A stretch of DNA of 42,542 bases, from the NCBI GenBank assembly GCA_030669585.1, contig DAOVDI010000010.1:1-42542 (forward strand), given 5' to 3'. The notes beneath the pieces were generated by a model. It was not told where the DNA came from, made no database searches, and was given only the letters and a program-made list of their open reading frames with translations. The stretch is from Acidobacteriota bacterium. Lineage in GTDB: Bacteria > Acidobacteriota > Aminicenantia > Aminicenantales > Aminicenantaceae. Shown piece by piece: positions 28,672 to 37,304 of the stretch (the first letter of the stretch is position 1; the number at the start of each line of letters is the position of its first letter). A program made the position numbers and the translations under genes.

Positions 28672-31224
28672 ATGAAAAATGTATCCACTGAAAAATCGGG
28701 GCGCCGTTTCCCTCTGATCCTAATCTCACTTCTCGCCAGCGGTGCGCTCATCCGCATTATTAACTTGGGAAATATTATCTTTTACTGGGATGAGCCTCTT
28801 CATTCAGTAAGAATCGCATACCAACCACTTTCCTTTGTTCTGTCGCATAATGATGGGAGCGCATTCTTCGCTCTCTGTACTCATTTCCTTCTGTCTCTGG
28901 GAAAACTAGAAGTCATGGCCAGGTTAACATCCGTTGTGTTTGGGGTAATAGCCGTTGCTGCTGTTTTTTTTCTTGGAAAGATATTGATCTCACGGAAAGC
29001 AGGACTTATTGCCGCTGCTCTTGTCACATTCTCTCCTGTCCTTATCCAGTATTCTCAATATTCAAGGATGTATGCAACCTACAGCGCATTCTCCCTATTG
29101 ACTGTATACTTTTTTTTCAGGGCCATCACAGAAAATAGAACCGTCCCCTGGGTATTATTCAGCGCTTCCATTGTCCTGAACGCCTACAATCATATTTTCA
29201 GCCTGTTCGTAATCCCTGTATTCGGGCTTTTTACGCTTATCACCTGGCTTGTAGAAGGAATTCAAAAAAAGCCAAATAAAGAAAAACCCTTTCACCCAAA
29301 AAAAATATTTCGTTTTGCCGCCTGGACATTGGCCGCACTCCTTATCGCCGGTTTCCTTTACATCCCTGATATTGGCCTGAGAGATTATGTCGCGGCATCA
29401 ATGGACCAAGCAGTTGGGCCTGTACAACGAGGGGTATCCCCATTTGTTTTGATACAGATTATTCTTAAGGAATTATTTAATGCGTCAAGCCCGGCCTTTC
29501 TCCTGATATTTCTGGGGCTTGCAGGACTCGGGTTTCTTTCGAGCTTGAGGACTCGATTCCGGGAATGCCTTTTTGTTTTACTCTATTTACTTGTTCCCTT
29601 TATCATATTTGTTTTGATCAGGCCTAACGAAGCAGCCGTTCTTTCGGCTGGACGTTATTTTCTTTTCTTGCTCCCTGTACTGTTTATTTTTACAGGGCAG
29701 GGAATCCTGAGCTCTATCCGATGGATCTTAAGATTCGTCCCACGGCTAAAGCCTGGATCATTAAACAAAACGACCTTACAAAACGCTTTGGCCATCATTA
29801 TTGTGATTCTTCTCATCGGCATGGGATTTGACATTAAAAGCTATTATTCAGATTACTGGAAGCTCGGATCTGTTAGGGTTGAACCGGAAGTCACAAAATT
29901 TTTAGAACACAACCTTAAACATGATGCATTTGTTCTCATCGATGAAGTTCCGGCCTCAAGCCTCATGCTGGCCATGAATCCCCTCACCAAAGATCTTGCT
30001 CTGTCCCAGATCGAACATATTATCCGGAACAACCTTGTTGTCACAGAAAAAAAACATCCGGTCATGATTATTCGCACTTTGCCTAACTGGTTGAAATATT
30101 TTTCCCATAAAAAGATCGATTTTTGGGTCATCACCCCCCATGCCCGGGAAAAAGAGCCGCCTGTTTTGCCGTCGATCCCCGATACAACCAGCCCAAATAT
30201 TTTTCCCTTGAAAAACCACCTGCTCCTGGGTTTCCTGGATCAAAACCAGTCTCTGCGCTATAAAATGGAACAGGCTTTAACAATTCTGAGATCGATTCAT
30301 TCCAACTTGTCCAACAGCAAGGACTACCATTATCTTACCTCCTGGATCCGCTTGTTGATGGAGGATCTTGACGGGTCCCTTTCGGAACTGAACAAGGCGC
30401 TGGAGATAGATCTGCCTCCTAAGGAAACAGGATTCGCCGGAGGGTCGATCTTTTCCCGGGCGCTTAACAGTATCTTCAACATGACACCTGCAGAGTTACG
30501 AAGGCGCCATGACCAGCGCTTCCATGAAGCTATCGCTTATCTTCTTCTTTCCCAGGGGGATAAATTAAGAAACAGTGGAAAAACAAAAAAAGCTGTCCTG
30601 GCTTACCGGACCTGTACTGAATTGAGCATAACCTACCATGAACAGGTTTCCATCAGGCTGGGATTTTTGGCAAACAAGAAATTCCGGAAAGGACAAGCAG
30701 AAGAATCTATTCCTTACTACAAAGAAGCCATCCGGCTGAACCCGCAGCGTTATGACCTGATGTTCATGCTGGCAGAGGCGCTTTCCCGGACTGGCAAACA
30801 GAAGGAAGCAAAAAAGATCTATCAGAAGGTCTTCGGACTTGAGGCGCTCCCTCCGCGCACCTGGAAAAAACTGCTGCAGACCGATCCCTTAGTACTGATC
30901 TGGAAGAAGGATAATATTTTTTTCATGCTATTCCGCTCGCAAAAAGGGGGAACTCTCAGGGGAGAAATTTCATCCGGCAGCAAGATCAAAAATGTCGGAA
31001 AACACATGTTCGTTAAAAGTGATCATGCAGATCTGGAAAAAAACCGCCTGTTTCTGGATCTGACGACAAATAAAGGAACGATCAAATTAATTTCCTTTCA
31101 ATCTGCAGGAAAATCCCGTGTGACTTTTGATCTTTTAGTTAACAACGACAAAAAAAACCTAAACATCGTTGTTGTCAACACCGGACAGAATCCTACAAGA
31201 ATCCCTTTTACCTGGAGATTTTAA
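28672..31224 (+). CDS. GT-C (GT39-like) membrane glycosyltransferase fused to TPRs and a C-terminal beta domain
   Basis: A GTG at 28660 is also possible; neither start has a ribosome site. The 850-residue product has three parts. Residues 1-400 contain about ten membrane helices with FYWDEPLHS in the first outer loop (acidic pair typical of GT-C enzymes) and QYSRMYATY further on. Residues about 400-720 are soluble and include TPR-like helical pairs (AEESIPYYKEAIRLNP, KEAKKIYQKVF). Residues about 740-850 look like a beta-sandwich. GT-C enzymes transfer sugars from polyprenyl phosphates outside the inner membrane. The following TolB-like gene starts one base after the stop. Confidence 0.85.
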   Translation: MKNVSTEKSGRRFPLILISLLASGALIRIINLGNIIFYWDEPLHSVRIAYQPLSFVLSHNDGSAFFALCTHFLLSLGKLEVMARLTSVVFGVIAVAAVFFLGKILISRKAGLIAAALVTFSPVLIQYSQYSRMYATYSAFSLLTVYFFFRAITENRTVPWVLFSASIVLNAYNHIFSLFVIPVFGLFTLITWLVEGIQKKPNKEKPFHPKKIFRFAAWTLAALLIAGFLYIPDIGLRDYVAASMDQAVGPVQRGVSPFVLIQIILKELFNASSPAFLLIFLGLAGLGFLSSLRTRFRECLFVLLYLLVPFIIFVLIRPNEAAVLSAGRYFLFLLPVLFIFTGQGILSSIRWILRFVPRLKPGSLNKTTLQNALAIIIVILLIGMGFDIKSYYSDYWKLGSVRVEPEVTKFLEHNLKHDAFVLIDEVPASSLMLAMNPLTKDLALSQIEHIIRNNLVVTEKKHPVMIIRTLPNWLKYFSHKKIDFWVITPHAREKEPPVLPSIPDTTSPNIFPLKNHLLLGFLDQNQSLRYKMEQALTILRSIHSNLSNSKDYHYLTSWIRLLMEDLDGSLSELNKALEIDLPPKETGFAGGSIFSRALNSIFNMTPAELRRRHDQRFHEAIAYLLLSQGDKLRNSGKTKKAVLAYRTCTELSITYHEQVSIRLGFLANKKFRKGQAEESIPYYKEAIRLNPQRYDLMFMLAEALSRTGKQKEAKKIYQKVFGLEALPPRTWKKLLQTDPLVLIWKKDNIFFMLFRSQKGGTLRGEISSGSKIKNVGKHMFVKSDHADLEKNRLFLDLTTNKGTIKLISFQSAGKSRVTFDLLVNNDKKNLNIVVVNTGQNPTRIPFTWRF

Positions 31225-31225
31225 C

Positions 31226-32158
31226 ATGAAAAAATCGGCTGTTACTCTATCCATTATCTTAATTCTGTTCTGTTATACAGGAGCTTCTAAAAACATCTAT
31301 AAAGATCCCGGACAGAACCCTGACCTCAAACCCCTCGTCTCCTTTGAAGGACAGATCGTTTTTCATTCCAATTTCGACGGGGACAACGAGATCTATCTTT
31401 TGACAAAAGACTCCCTCGAAAAGCTGACAGACAACTCCTGGGATGATGAACATCCTGTCTGGTCGCCTGATGGGACCAGGATAGCCTACACATCGAATCC
31501 AAATGGACATTATGACATTCATGTCATGGAGGCAGACGGAACAGGCATAACCGCCCTGACCTCCTTTTCTTCCGATGAATTGGAACCGGCCTGGTATCCT
31601 GATGGAAAAAGCATCGCTTATTCCAGAGAAGTAAAAAAGATCCTAAGAAAAAAAATCTCTCTCTATAAGCTGGATCTTAGGACCAAATTTTCTCAAAAGC
31701 TGATCCCCGGATACGATAAGACTCATGCTATCCCCCATGTCTCCCCGTCAGGTCCTTTCGTGACCTTTACTGCAAAAAGGATAAGAGGATGGGACTCGGC
31801 CATGTATAATTGGGAGACAAAAGAAGTAAAATTTCTGGACAGCGGAGGAAAAAGCTGCAGGGCCCGGTTTTCAAAAGACGGGAAAAAACTGGCATATACT
31901 TCTTCTAAGGCTGATGGGAAGGGGGACATCTGGCTTATGAACCCGGACGGCAGCGGTAAATTCAGACTGACTGAAAGCGAGCATACATACGATTATTTTG
32001 CCTCCTGGTCGCCTGACGGAAGATATATTGTATTTAACTCTTCAAAACAGCACGACCACAATGGAGACTGGCAGCTAATGATCATCGATGTCCAAACTAA
32101 AAAAACCATGCTGCTTTTTGACTCCCCGGGAAACGATGTATTCCCGGACTGGCGATGA
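31226..32158 (+). CDS. Secreted TolB-like beta-propeller protein
   Basis: The start at 31226 has GGAG upstream and gives a signal peptide (MKKSAVTLSIILILF, cleavage near GAS at residue 21); earlier codons lie within the GT-C gene. The 310-residue product consists of about five PD40/WD40-like blades with the TolB-type signature (HPVWSPDGTRIAY, EPAWYPDGKSIAY, ASWSPDGRYIVF, FPDWR). It would be a periplasmic binding or scaffold protein. Placement one base after the GT-C/TPR gene suggests they act together; it lacks the N-terminal domain of true TolB. Confidence 0.85.
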   Translation: MKKSAVTLSIILILFCYTGASKNIYKDPGQNPDLKPLVSFEGQIVFHSNFDGDNEIYLLTKDSLEKLTDNSWDDEHPVWSPDGTRIAYTSNPNGHYDIHVMEADGTGITALTSFSSDELEPAWYPDGKSIAYSREVKKILRKKISLYKLDLRTKFSQKLIPGYDKTHAIPHVSPSGPFVTFTAKRIRGWDSAMYNWETKEVKFLDSGGKSCRARFSKDGKKLAYTSSKADGKGDIWLMNPDGSGKFRLTESEHTYDYFASWSPDGRYIVFNSSKQHDHNGDWQLMIIDVQTKKTMLLFDSPGNDVFPDWR

Positions 32159-32181
32159 AGAATCAGGCGGTCCTGTTTGCC

Positions 32182-32210
32182 TTGTAAAATATATGTCATC
32201 TGGTTATCAT
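32182..32210 (+). promoter_or_regulatory. Putative promoter of the symporter gene
   Basis: TTGTAA (32182-32187) and TATCAT (32205-32210; 5 of 6 to consensus) are 17 bases apart, in the 78-base gap after the TolB-like gene. The leader would be about 20 bases; no ribosome site is obvious. Confidence 0.4.
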
Positions 32211-32236
32211 AGACCTTTAATTCCGAAAAACCTGCT

Positions 32237-33466
32237 ATGAAAATTAAACTGCACACTAAGATCTTAATCGGACTCATTTTAGGGGTTATCATTGGGCTTG
32301 TGTTCGGTGAAAAAGCTAAAATTATAGAACCTGTGGGGACGATTTTCCTCAGATTGATCACCATGATCGTTGTTCCTCTTGTCTTAATCTCCCTAATGTT
32401 GGGCACAGCCAGCCTTGGCGACCTCCGCAAACTGGGACGTATCGGTCTGAAAACAGTGGCTTATTTTACGGTAACGACCACAATCGCCATTTCCATCGGC
32501 CTTTTCCTGGCCAATGTCGTCAAGCCCGGGGAGGGGCTTAACGAACAGGTTAAAGCACAGCTCTATGCAAATTACCAGGATAAGGCCGAGATCAGCATCC
32601 AGAGGTTGGAGGAAAAACCTTCGGCCATCGACATTCTGGTGGGTATAGTCCCTACCAATCCGATCAAAGCTCTTATCGATGGAAATATGCTCCAGGTTAT
32701 TTTTCTGGCTCTCCTCTTCGGTACCGTTCTAACCATGATCAAAAAAGAAAGGGCCGACCCCCTTATTAAACTACTTGAAAGCATGAATGATGCTGTCATC
32801 CAGGTTGTTCATATCGCCATGAAGCTTGCCCCTTTTGGAGTTATGGCCCTGATTGCGGCCGTGATCGGACAGTTTGGCAGCGAAATCCTCATCACCCTGC
32901 TCAAATATTCCCTCGTAGTGGTTGGCGGTCTTTTCCTTTACACCGTGGGCGTTAACAGCCTGGCGCTGGGAATACTCGCCCGGACCAACCCGCTTCTTTT
33001 TTTTAAGGCTGTAAAGGAGGCAATGATTGTTGCCTTCAGTACATCCAGCTCCAACGCTGCACTTCCTATCAGCTTGGAATGTGTGGAGCATATCGGGGTT
33101 CCACGAAAATATTCCAGTTTTGTCATACCACTCGGAGCGACGATCAATATGGATGGAACCGCCCTTTATCAAGGAGTGTCTGCGGTCTTTATAGCCCAGA
33201 TCTACGGGATCCATCTCGGTATCGGAGGCCAGATCACAATAGTATTGATGGCAACACTTTCATCGGTCGGAGCCGCGGGGGTGCCCACAGCAGGTATCAT
33301 CACCCTGGCCATGGTCCTCAAACAGATCGGTATTCCTTTAGAGGGAATCGCTCTGATACTTGGCGTGGAGCGGTTTCTGGATATGTGCCGGACCACGACC
33401 AACATAATCGGGGATATGGCCTGTTCTGTTGTCATCAAAAAATCCGAAGAAAAAAAATCCACATGA
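32237..33466 (+). CDS. Dicarboxylate/amino-acid:cation symporter (DAACS family)
   Basis: The 409-residue product has the DAACS hallmarks: the serine-rich hairpin STSSSNAALPIS, the NMDGT motif (ATINMDGTALYQ), the second hairpin SSVGAAGVPTAG and the final RFLDMCRTTTNIIGD. These proteins (GltP/DctA type) import glutamate, aspartate or C4-dicarboxylates with sodium or protons across the inner membrane. Family length and motifs are complete. It overlaps the radical SAM gene by 4 bases (ATGA). The substrate within the family cannot be fixed. Confidence 0.93.
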   Translation: MKIKLHTKILIGLILGVIIGLVFGEKAKIIEPVGTIFLRLITMIVVPLVLISLMLGTASLGDLRKLGRIGLKTVAYFTVTTTIAISIGLFLANVVKPGEGLNEQVKAQLYANYQDKAEISIQRLEEKPSAIDILVGIVPTNPIKALIDGNMLQVIFLALLFGTVLTMIKKERADPLIKLLESMNDAVIQVVHIAMKLAPFGVMALIAAVIGQFGSEILITLLKYSLVVVGGLFLYTVGVNSLALGILARTNPLLFFKAVKEAMIVAFSTSSSNAALPISLECVEHIGVPRKYSSFVIPLGATINMDGTALYQGVSAVFIAQIYGIHLGIGGQITIVLMATLSSVGAAGVPTAGIITLAMVLKQIGIPLEGIALILGVERFLDMCRTTTNIIGDMACSVVIKKSEEKKST

Positions 33467-34440
33467 ACACTGTAAAATACTGGCTGAGATTGGTCAGATT
33501 GTTCTTTCATTACCAGAAAAAATCTTTCCGCCTCCCCTATTTTCCTGTGCGGATGTGGGTTGAACTGACCAGCGACTGCAACTTTCAATGTATCATGTGC
33601 CCGAACAAAGATCTCAAGGACGGTGACAGGGGCTTTATGGACATAGGTCTTTTCAGAAAGATCGTAGACGAAGCAGCCGGTTCTGTTTTCGAGATCAACC
33701 TTGCCCATAGAGGGGAATCCCTTCTCCACCCGAATATTATCGACGCGATCACCTATGCAAAGGGGAAAAAAATCTACACCCGCCTGCACACCAACGGCTC
33801 TCTCTTGACCGAAGATCTTTCCCGGAAGATCGTAGCCTCCGGACTGGATAGATTATCTTTTTCCTTTGACGGATACGAAAAAACTACCTATGAAAAAATC
33901 CGACGTGGCGGTGATTTTGAAAAAACTGCAGGCAATATCATCCGCTTTCTGGAGATTAAAAAGGATGCGGGCTCCAAGACACCTGAAACTGCGATCGAGG
34001 TCATCAACTTCGGTAAAAAAACCGGCAAAGACAACAATCCTGCCAAAGACGCTTTCCGAAACCGGTTTAAAGACCTTCCTCTGGATAGTTTTGTCATGAA
34101 GGAGCTTCACAACTGGGCAGGAGAACTCACACAGAAAGAATCAAGCGCAAAATATTCAGCCTGTCCCTTTCCCTGGAATGCCGCGATCATTTGCTGGGAC
34201 GGCTTAATGGTCCCCTGCACACAGGATTTTTTCAATCACTACATTCTCGGCAATGTCAACGAGGCTTCTATCCGGGATATCTGGAACAATGACAATATGG
34301 CAACCCTCAGGAAAAAACTTGCCTCTGGAGATATCAAAGACCTGAAGGCCTGCTCCGAATGCGATCGGCCCTGGCGGAAACGGATTATGGGTATTCCCAA
34401 GGAATACCTCTGGAAATTCATTACGAAGAGGATGCCGTAG
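33463..34440 (+). CDS. Radical SAM protein with SPASM-like C-terminal cysteines
   Basis: The ATG at 33463 overlaps the symporter stop; the open frame continuing upstream to 33079 lies inside the symporter gene and is not used. The 325-residue product has the radical SAM cluster CNFQCIMC (about 38-45, CxxxCxxC) and a TNGS segment. Its C-terminal region holds spaced cysteines (CPFPWNAAIICWDG, PCTQD, ACSECDRPW), matching a SPASM-type domain for an auxiliary iron-sulfur cluster. Members modify peptides or sugars; GlmU-like or aminoglycoside-type substrates are equally possible. Its function in this block is unknown. Confidence 0.85.
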   Translation: MNTVKYWLRLVRLFFHYQKKSFRLPYFPVRMWVELTSDCNFQCIMCPNKDLKDGDRGFMDIGLFRKIVDEAAGSVFEINLAHRGESLLHPNIIDAITYAKGKKIYTRLHTNGSLLTEDLSRKIVASGLDRLSFSFDGYEKTTYEKIRRGGDFEKTAGNIIRFLEIKKDAGSKTPETAIEVINFGKKTGKDNNPAKDAFRNRFKDLPLDSFVMKELHNWAGELTQKESSAKYSACPFPWNAAIICWDGLMVPCTQDFFNHYILGNVNEASIRDIWNNDNMATLRKKLASGDIKDLKACSECDRPWRKRIMGIPKEYLWKFITKRMP

Positions 34441-34452
34441 CCCAGATCAATG

Positions 34453-35331
34453 TTATTTCTGTTCCTTGCTTAAAGCCCCTTTCACTAAAATTTCCAGGGG
34501 AGAAGACGGATAGCCCAATAATCCAAGATCCGAGGGCCATTCAAGCTGTTTATTTTGCTGCAACCCGATCAGATTGTTCTTTGAAACCCCTAATTCCAGA
34601 AAAGGAATACGCTCAAGCATTCCCACAGCAACCTTGAGCATCCTGGAAGGCACTGGAATAAACAGACACCGTGTTCCAACAGCTTTTCTGATCGCAGCCA
34701 ACACATCTTTTATTGTCACAGGCTCTGGCTGAAACAGATTCAAGGTCTTTCCTGCCGGCCACTCATGGCAACTCTTCAGGGTATCTTTCACAATATCGCA
34801 TAAAAGCCGGATCCCGGTCAGATAGACATATGTCCCGCCGCCATCCGGAAGCGGAAGAAGAATGTTCTTCCGGACCATATCGATCATTTTTTGAAAAATC
34901 CCTCCCGGACCGATGACCAGCCCGGGCCGCAATACAAGATGGCTGCATTCCAAAAACCACTTTTCCAGATCATATTTCGCCTGCCCGTAAGAGGAAAGAG
35001 AATGATTCTGTGCAGATATCGAGCTTAAAAAAACCTGCTTCCTGACACCATCCTGTTCTGCCTGTTCAGCCCATAGTCGAGTGCCCTCAACATTGATTCT
35101 GTGATCATCCGGGCCTGAATGATAAGCGCAGTGGATAAACACATCGATCTTTTCTCCGCGAAAAGGGATATTAAGAGGTTCCAGCAGATATCCGGAATAA
35201 ACCGCATCAAAAAACGGATTGGACTCCCCCTTTCTGGAAACACCAACAACACGAAAGCCTGATCGTGATAAAACCTGGGCGATATGAGAGCCGATAAATC
35301 CTCCGGCGCCAGAGATCAATACTGCGGTCAC
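34453..35331 (-). CDS. NAD-dependent sugar epimerase/dehydratase (extended SDR)
   Basis: The 292-residue product starts with the Rossmann motif ISGAGGFIGSH, carries a Ser region FLSSISAQ and the YxxxK motif YGQAKYDLE (about 113-120). It follows the GMC oxidoreductase gene by 3 bases, so the two enzymes probably act on the same pathway. It converges with the radical SAM gene 12 bases away, without a visible terminator. The substrate is unknown. Confidence 0.82.
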   Translation of the reverse strand: MTAVLISGAGGFIGSHIAQVLSRSGFRVVGVSRKGESNPFFDAVYSGYLLEPLNIPFRGEKIDVFIHCAYHSGPDDHRINVEGTRLWAEQAEQDGVRKQVFLSSISAQNHSLSSYGQAKYDLEKWFLECSHLVLRPGLVIGPGGIFQKMIDMVRKNILLPLPDGGGTYVYLTGIRLLCDIVKDTLKSCHEWPAGKTLNLFQPEPVTIKDVLAAIRKAVGTRCLFIPVPSRMLKVAVGMLERIPFLELGVSKNNLIGLQQNKQLEWPSDLGLLGYPSSPLEILVKGALSKEQK

Positions 35332-35334
35332 AGG

Positions 35335-36924
35335 TCACTCCTTCAACGAACACGCCACATTACAGGCGATGCGCATGGCATTGGCCATGACAGCAAAGGA
35401 AAAATTTTTTGCGGGAAGCACAGGAAACACTGAGCCGTCAACGACAAAAACACCGGGCTCCCCCCATAACTCTCCATTCGTTTCGCACATATAGGGCCCA
35501 TCCGGATCTTTGCCCATAGGAAGCGTCCCCGCATAATGGATCCCGTGACCCTCAGGAACATGTATCACCAGAAACGGATGGGAAAAAGCCCCAATGGCTC
35601 TCATGATCTTGAGGATTTCTCCAATAATTTTATCTTCCACACGGCGTCCGGAACCCTGAATTTTCAACTTTCCGCTCTCTTCAAGAGAAAGTAAAGCCCC
35701 TTCTTTCCGCCCGATCGGAAAAAACATCTGCATGACCATCAGCGCCGGAAGCATCATGCGGATCATTTTCAGATTATCCCTGGCTGAAAGGGGGAAACTG
35801 CCGAAGAATTCCGCCCTGGAAGGAGATGTTACTTCCAGAATACTTCCCTGGTAGAGCTTTTTATCCGCTTCCCGTTCATAGATCATGTTCAATTGCGTCA
35901 ATCCGAAGGCCTCTCTTTCCAGCCTCCTTCCAATGCGGCCCGGAAGGACTAAAGGAAATTGAAGGGCCGGATTGTCCAGCAGTGTCAGCCTGGTCCTGTA
36001 GTCATTCCTTGAGGAAAGAGCAAGACGTGCGCTGTTCACCGCCCCAGCCGCCAGAATAAGTCTTTTACAGGAAAAGGTCGAAGACTGCCCATTATCGATG
36101 GATCTGGCCTGGACAATGATATTTTCCTTCCTGCGGTCCCACCTCTGAACTAAAAGGCCGGATAAATATCGGATCTTATTACTCCGGATCAATTTTTCTA
36201 ACGTCATAGCAGGAGAATAGATATAAGAAAGCACGGGCTCCCAGAATTCAAGGTTCCGGTAATCACAGGGCTTTCGCCCGTCTTTTTCTTCACTCAGGAC
36301 ACCAAGCCTTGGACGTCCAATAAACACTCCCTTTTTTTGAAGACGGCTCTTTTTCCGCCTAAACCGCTTCAATAGATGAGCCGCGTTGATGGATAATCTC
36401 AAGGGCGGCTGCAGGTGATCATCCCTGCCGAAATAGGGAGTCAGGTCATCGTTTTCTCCGCTGATCCCGATCTCCCCGGACAAACGTTTATACCAGGGTT
36501 CAAGATCCTTCTCTTTAACAGGAAAGTCTTCCAGGTCACGATCCGTATATTTGTAAAGCCCGGCTCCCCAGGCATTTCCCAGTCCTCCCCGTGCAAAACT
36601 CTGGATGAGATTGTAATTGTTTTCAATTACAGGAGACAGTTCTGCGGCCCTCTCCGTGACAAAGCGGATTTTTGGTGATGTAAGCTTGGCTGGAACAGGG
36701 ATCCGGTTCCGCTCAAGATTGGAAAGTCCTTCATAATTCCGCCCAATGACCTGGGAGAAGCAGTCATTTCTCTCACAATAGTCATAAAAATTCTCTTCGA
36801 TCGGAGGATCTGACGGCGGCTTTAATCCCGCATCGATTAAAACCGGGAAAATTCCTTTTTTACTTAAAGAAAGAGCGGCCGCAACACCGGATGCTCCTGA
36901 ACCGACGATTACTACATCAAACAT
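35335..36924 (-). CDS. GMC-family FAD oxidoreductase
   Basis: The 529-residue product has the N-terminal FAD motif VIVGSGASGVAAAL and the GMC C-terminal signature: HYAGTLPMG with the catalytic His (about 464), then VVDGSVFPVLPAKNFSFAVMANAMR, with Asn at the second catalytic position. GMC enzymes oxidise alcohols such as sugars, polyols, sterols or choline. Its start overlaps the small upstream gene by 8 bases and the epimerase gene lies 3 bases after its stop. It has no signal sequence, so it is cytoplasmic and may act on an activated sugar. Confidence 0.85.
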   Translation of the reverse strand: MFDVVIVGSGASGVAAALSLSKKGIFPVLIDAGLKPPSDPPIEENFYDYCERNDCFSQVIGRNYEGLSNLERNRIPVPAKLTSPKIRFVTERAAELSPVIENNYNLIQSFARGGLGNAWGAGLYKYTDRDLEDFPVKEKDLEPWYKRLSGEIGISGENDDLTPYFGRDDHLQPPLRLSINAAHLLKRFRRKKSRLQKKGVFIGRPRLGVLSEEKDGRKPCDYRNLEFWEPVLSYIYSPAMTLEKLIRSNKIRYLSGLLVQRWDRRKENIIVQARSIDNGQSSTFSCKRLILAAGAVNSARLALSSRNDYRTRLTLLDNPALQFPLVLPGRIGRRLEREAFGLTQLNMIYEREADKKLYQGSILEVTSPSRAEFFGSFPLSARDNLKMIRMMLPALMVMQMFFPIGRKEGALLSLEESGKLKIQGSGRRVEDKIIGEILKIMRAIGAFSHPFLVIHVPEGHGIHYAGTLPMGKDPDGPYMCETNGELWGEPGVFVVDGSVFPVLPAKNFSFAVMANAMRIACNVACSLKE

Positions 36925-37300
36925 TTTGCTTCCGCAATAGAAAAAATCCTTTTACCAATTTTATAAACGTCCTCATTCCGGACAATAGGACATAAAAAAC
37001 CCCAGTAAACCGCCTGTCTTTGGAATTGACAAACTCATGCCTGCTTTCAGGGATGGTCTCAGCCAGCCGCACCATAAGCTGAAATTGATGGACCAGATAA
37101 GGAAGTTTATTCCGGTATCTGGCCGCCAATTCCAACGCTTCCAGGTCAGTTATCTCTGCGCAGGCCTGTCGGGCCTCCTCGATCTCCTCCCTGAGAAATG
37201 TTTTGTCCAGAAGGCCGGAAGCAATACTGAACCGGTCTCTCACTTTAATGGGAATCTCTTTATTAAAAAGAGATCGATAAATTCTTTCCATGATGTTCAT
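36917..37300 (-). CDS. Unknown small protein ahead of the GMC oxidoreductase
   Basis: I use the ATG at 37300, because sequence further upstream in this frame is out of phase with the GT-C gene whose coding runs to 37305; 37291 is an alternative. The 127-residue product is mostly helical and charged, with a repeated Glu/Ala-rich middle (EEIEEARQACAEI) and a final hydrophobic-basic segment (about 105-125) that could sit at the membrane. It overlaps the GMC gene by 8 bases, suggesting a partner or anchor. I do not recognise a family; it does not look like gluconate-dehydrogenase subunit 3. Confidence 0.6.
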   Translation of the reverse strand: MNIMERIYRSLFNKEIPIKVRDRFSIASGLLDKTFLREEIEEARQACAEITDLEALELAARYRNKLPYLVHQFQLMVRLAETIPESRHEFVNSKDRRFTGVFYVLLSGMRTFIKLVKGFFLLRKQNV

Positions 37301-37304
37301 ATCA

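Noticed and set aside
33079-33462. Upstream extension of the radical SAM frame inside the symporter gene.
   Set aside because: The symporter motifs occupy this stretch in another frame, and the ATGA overlap at 33463 provides a normal start.
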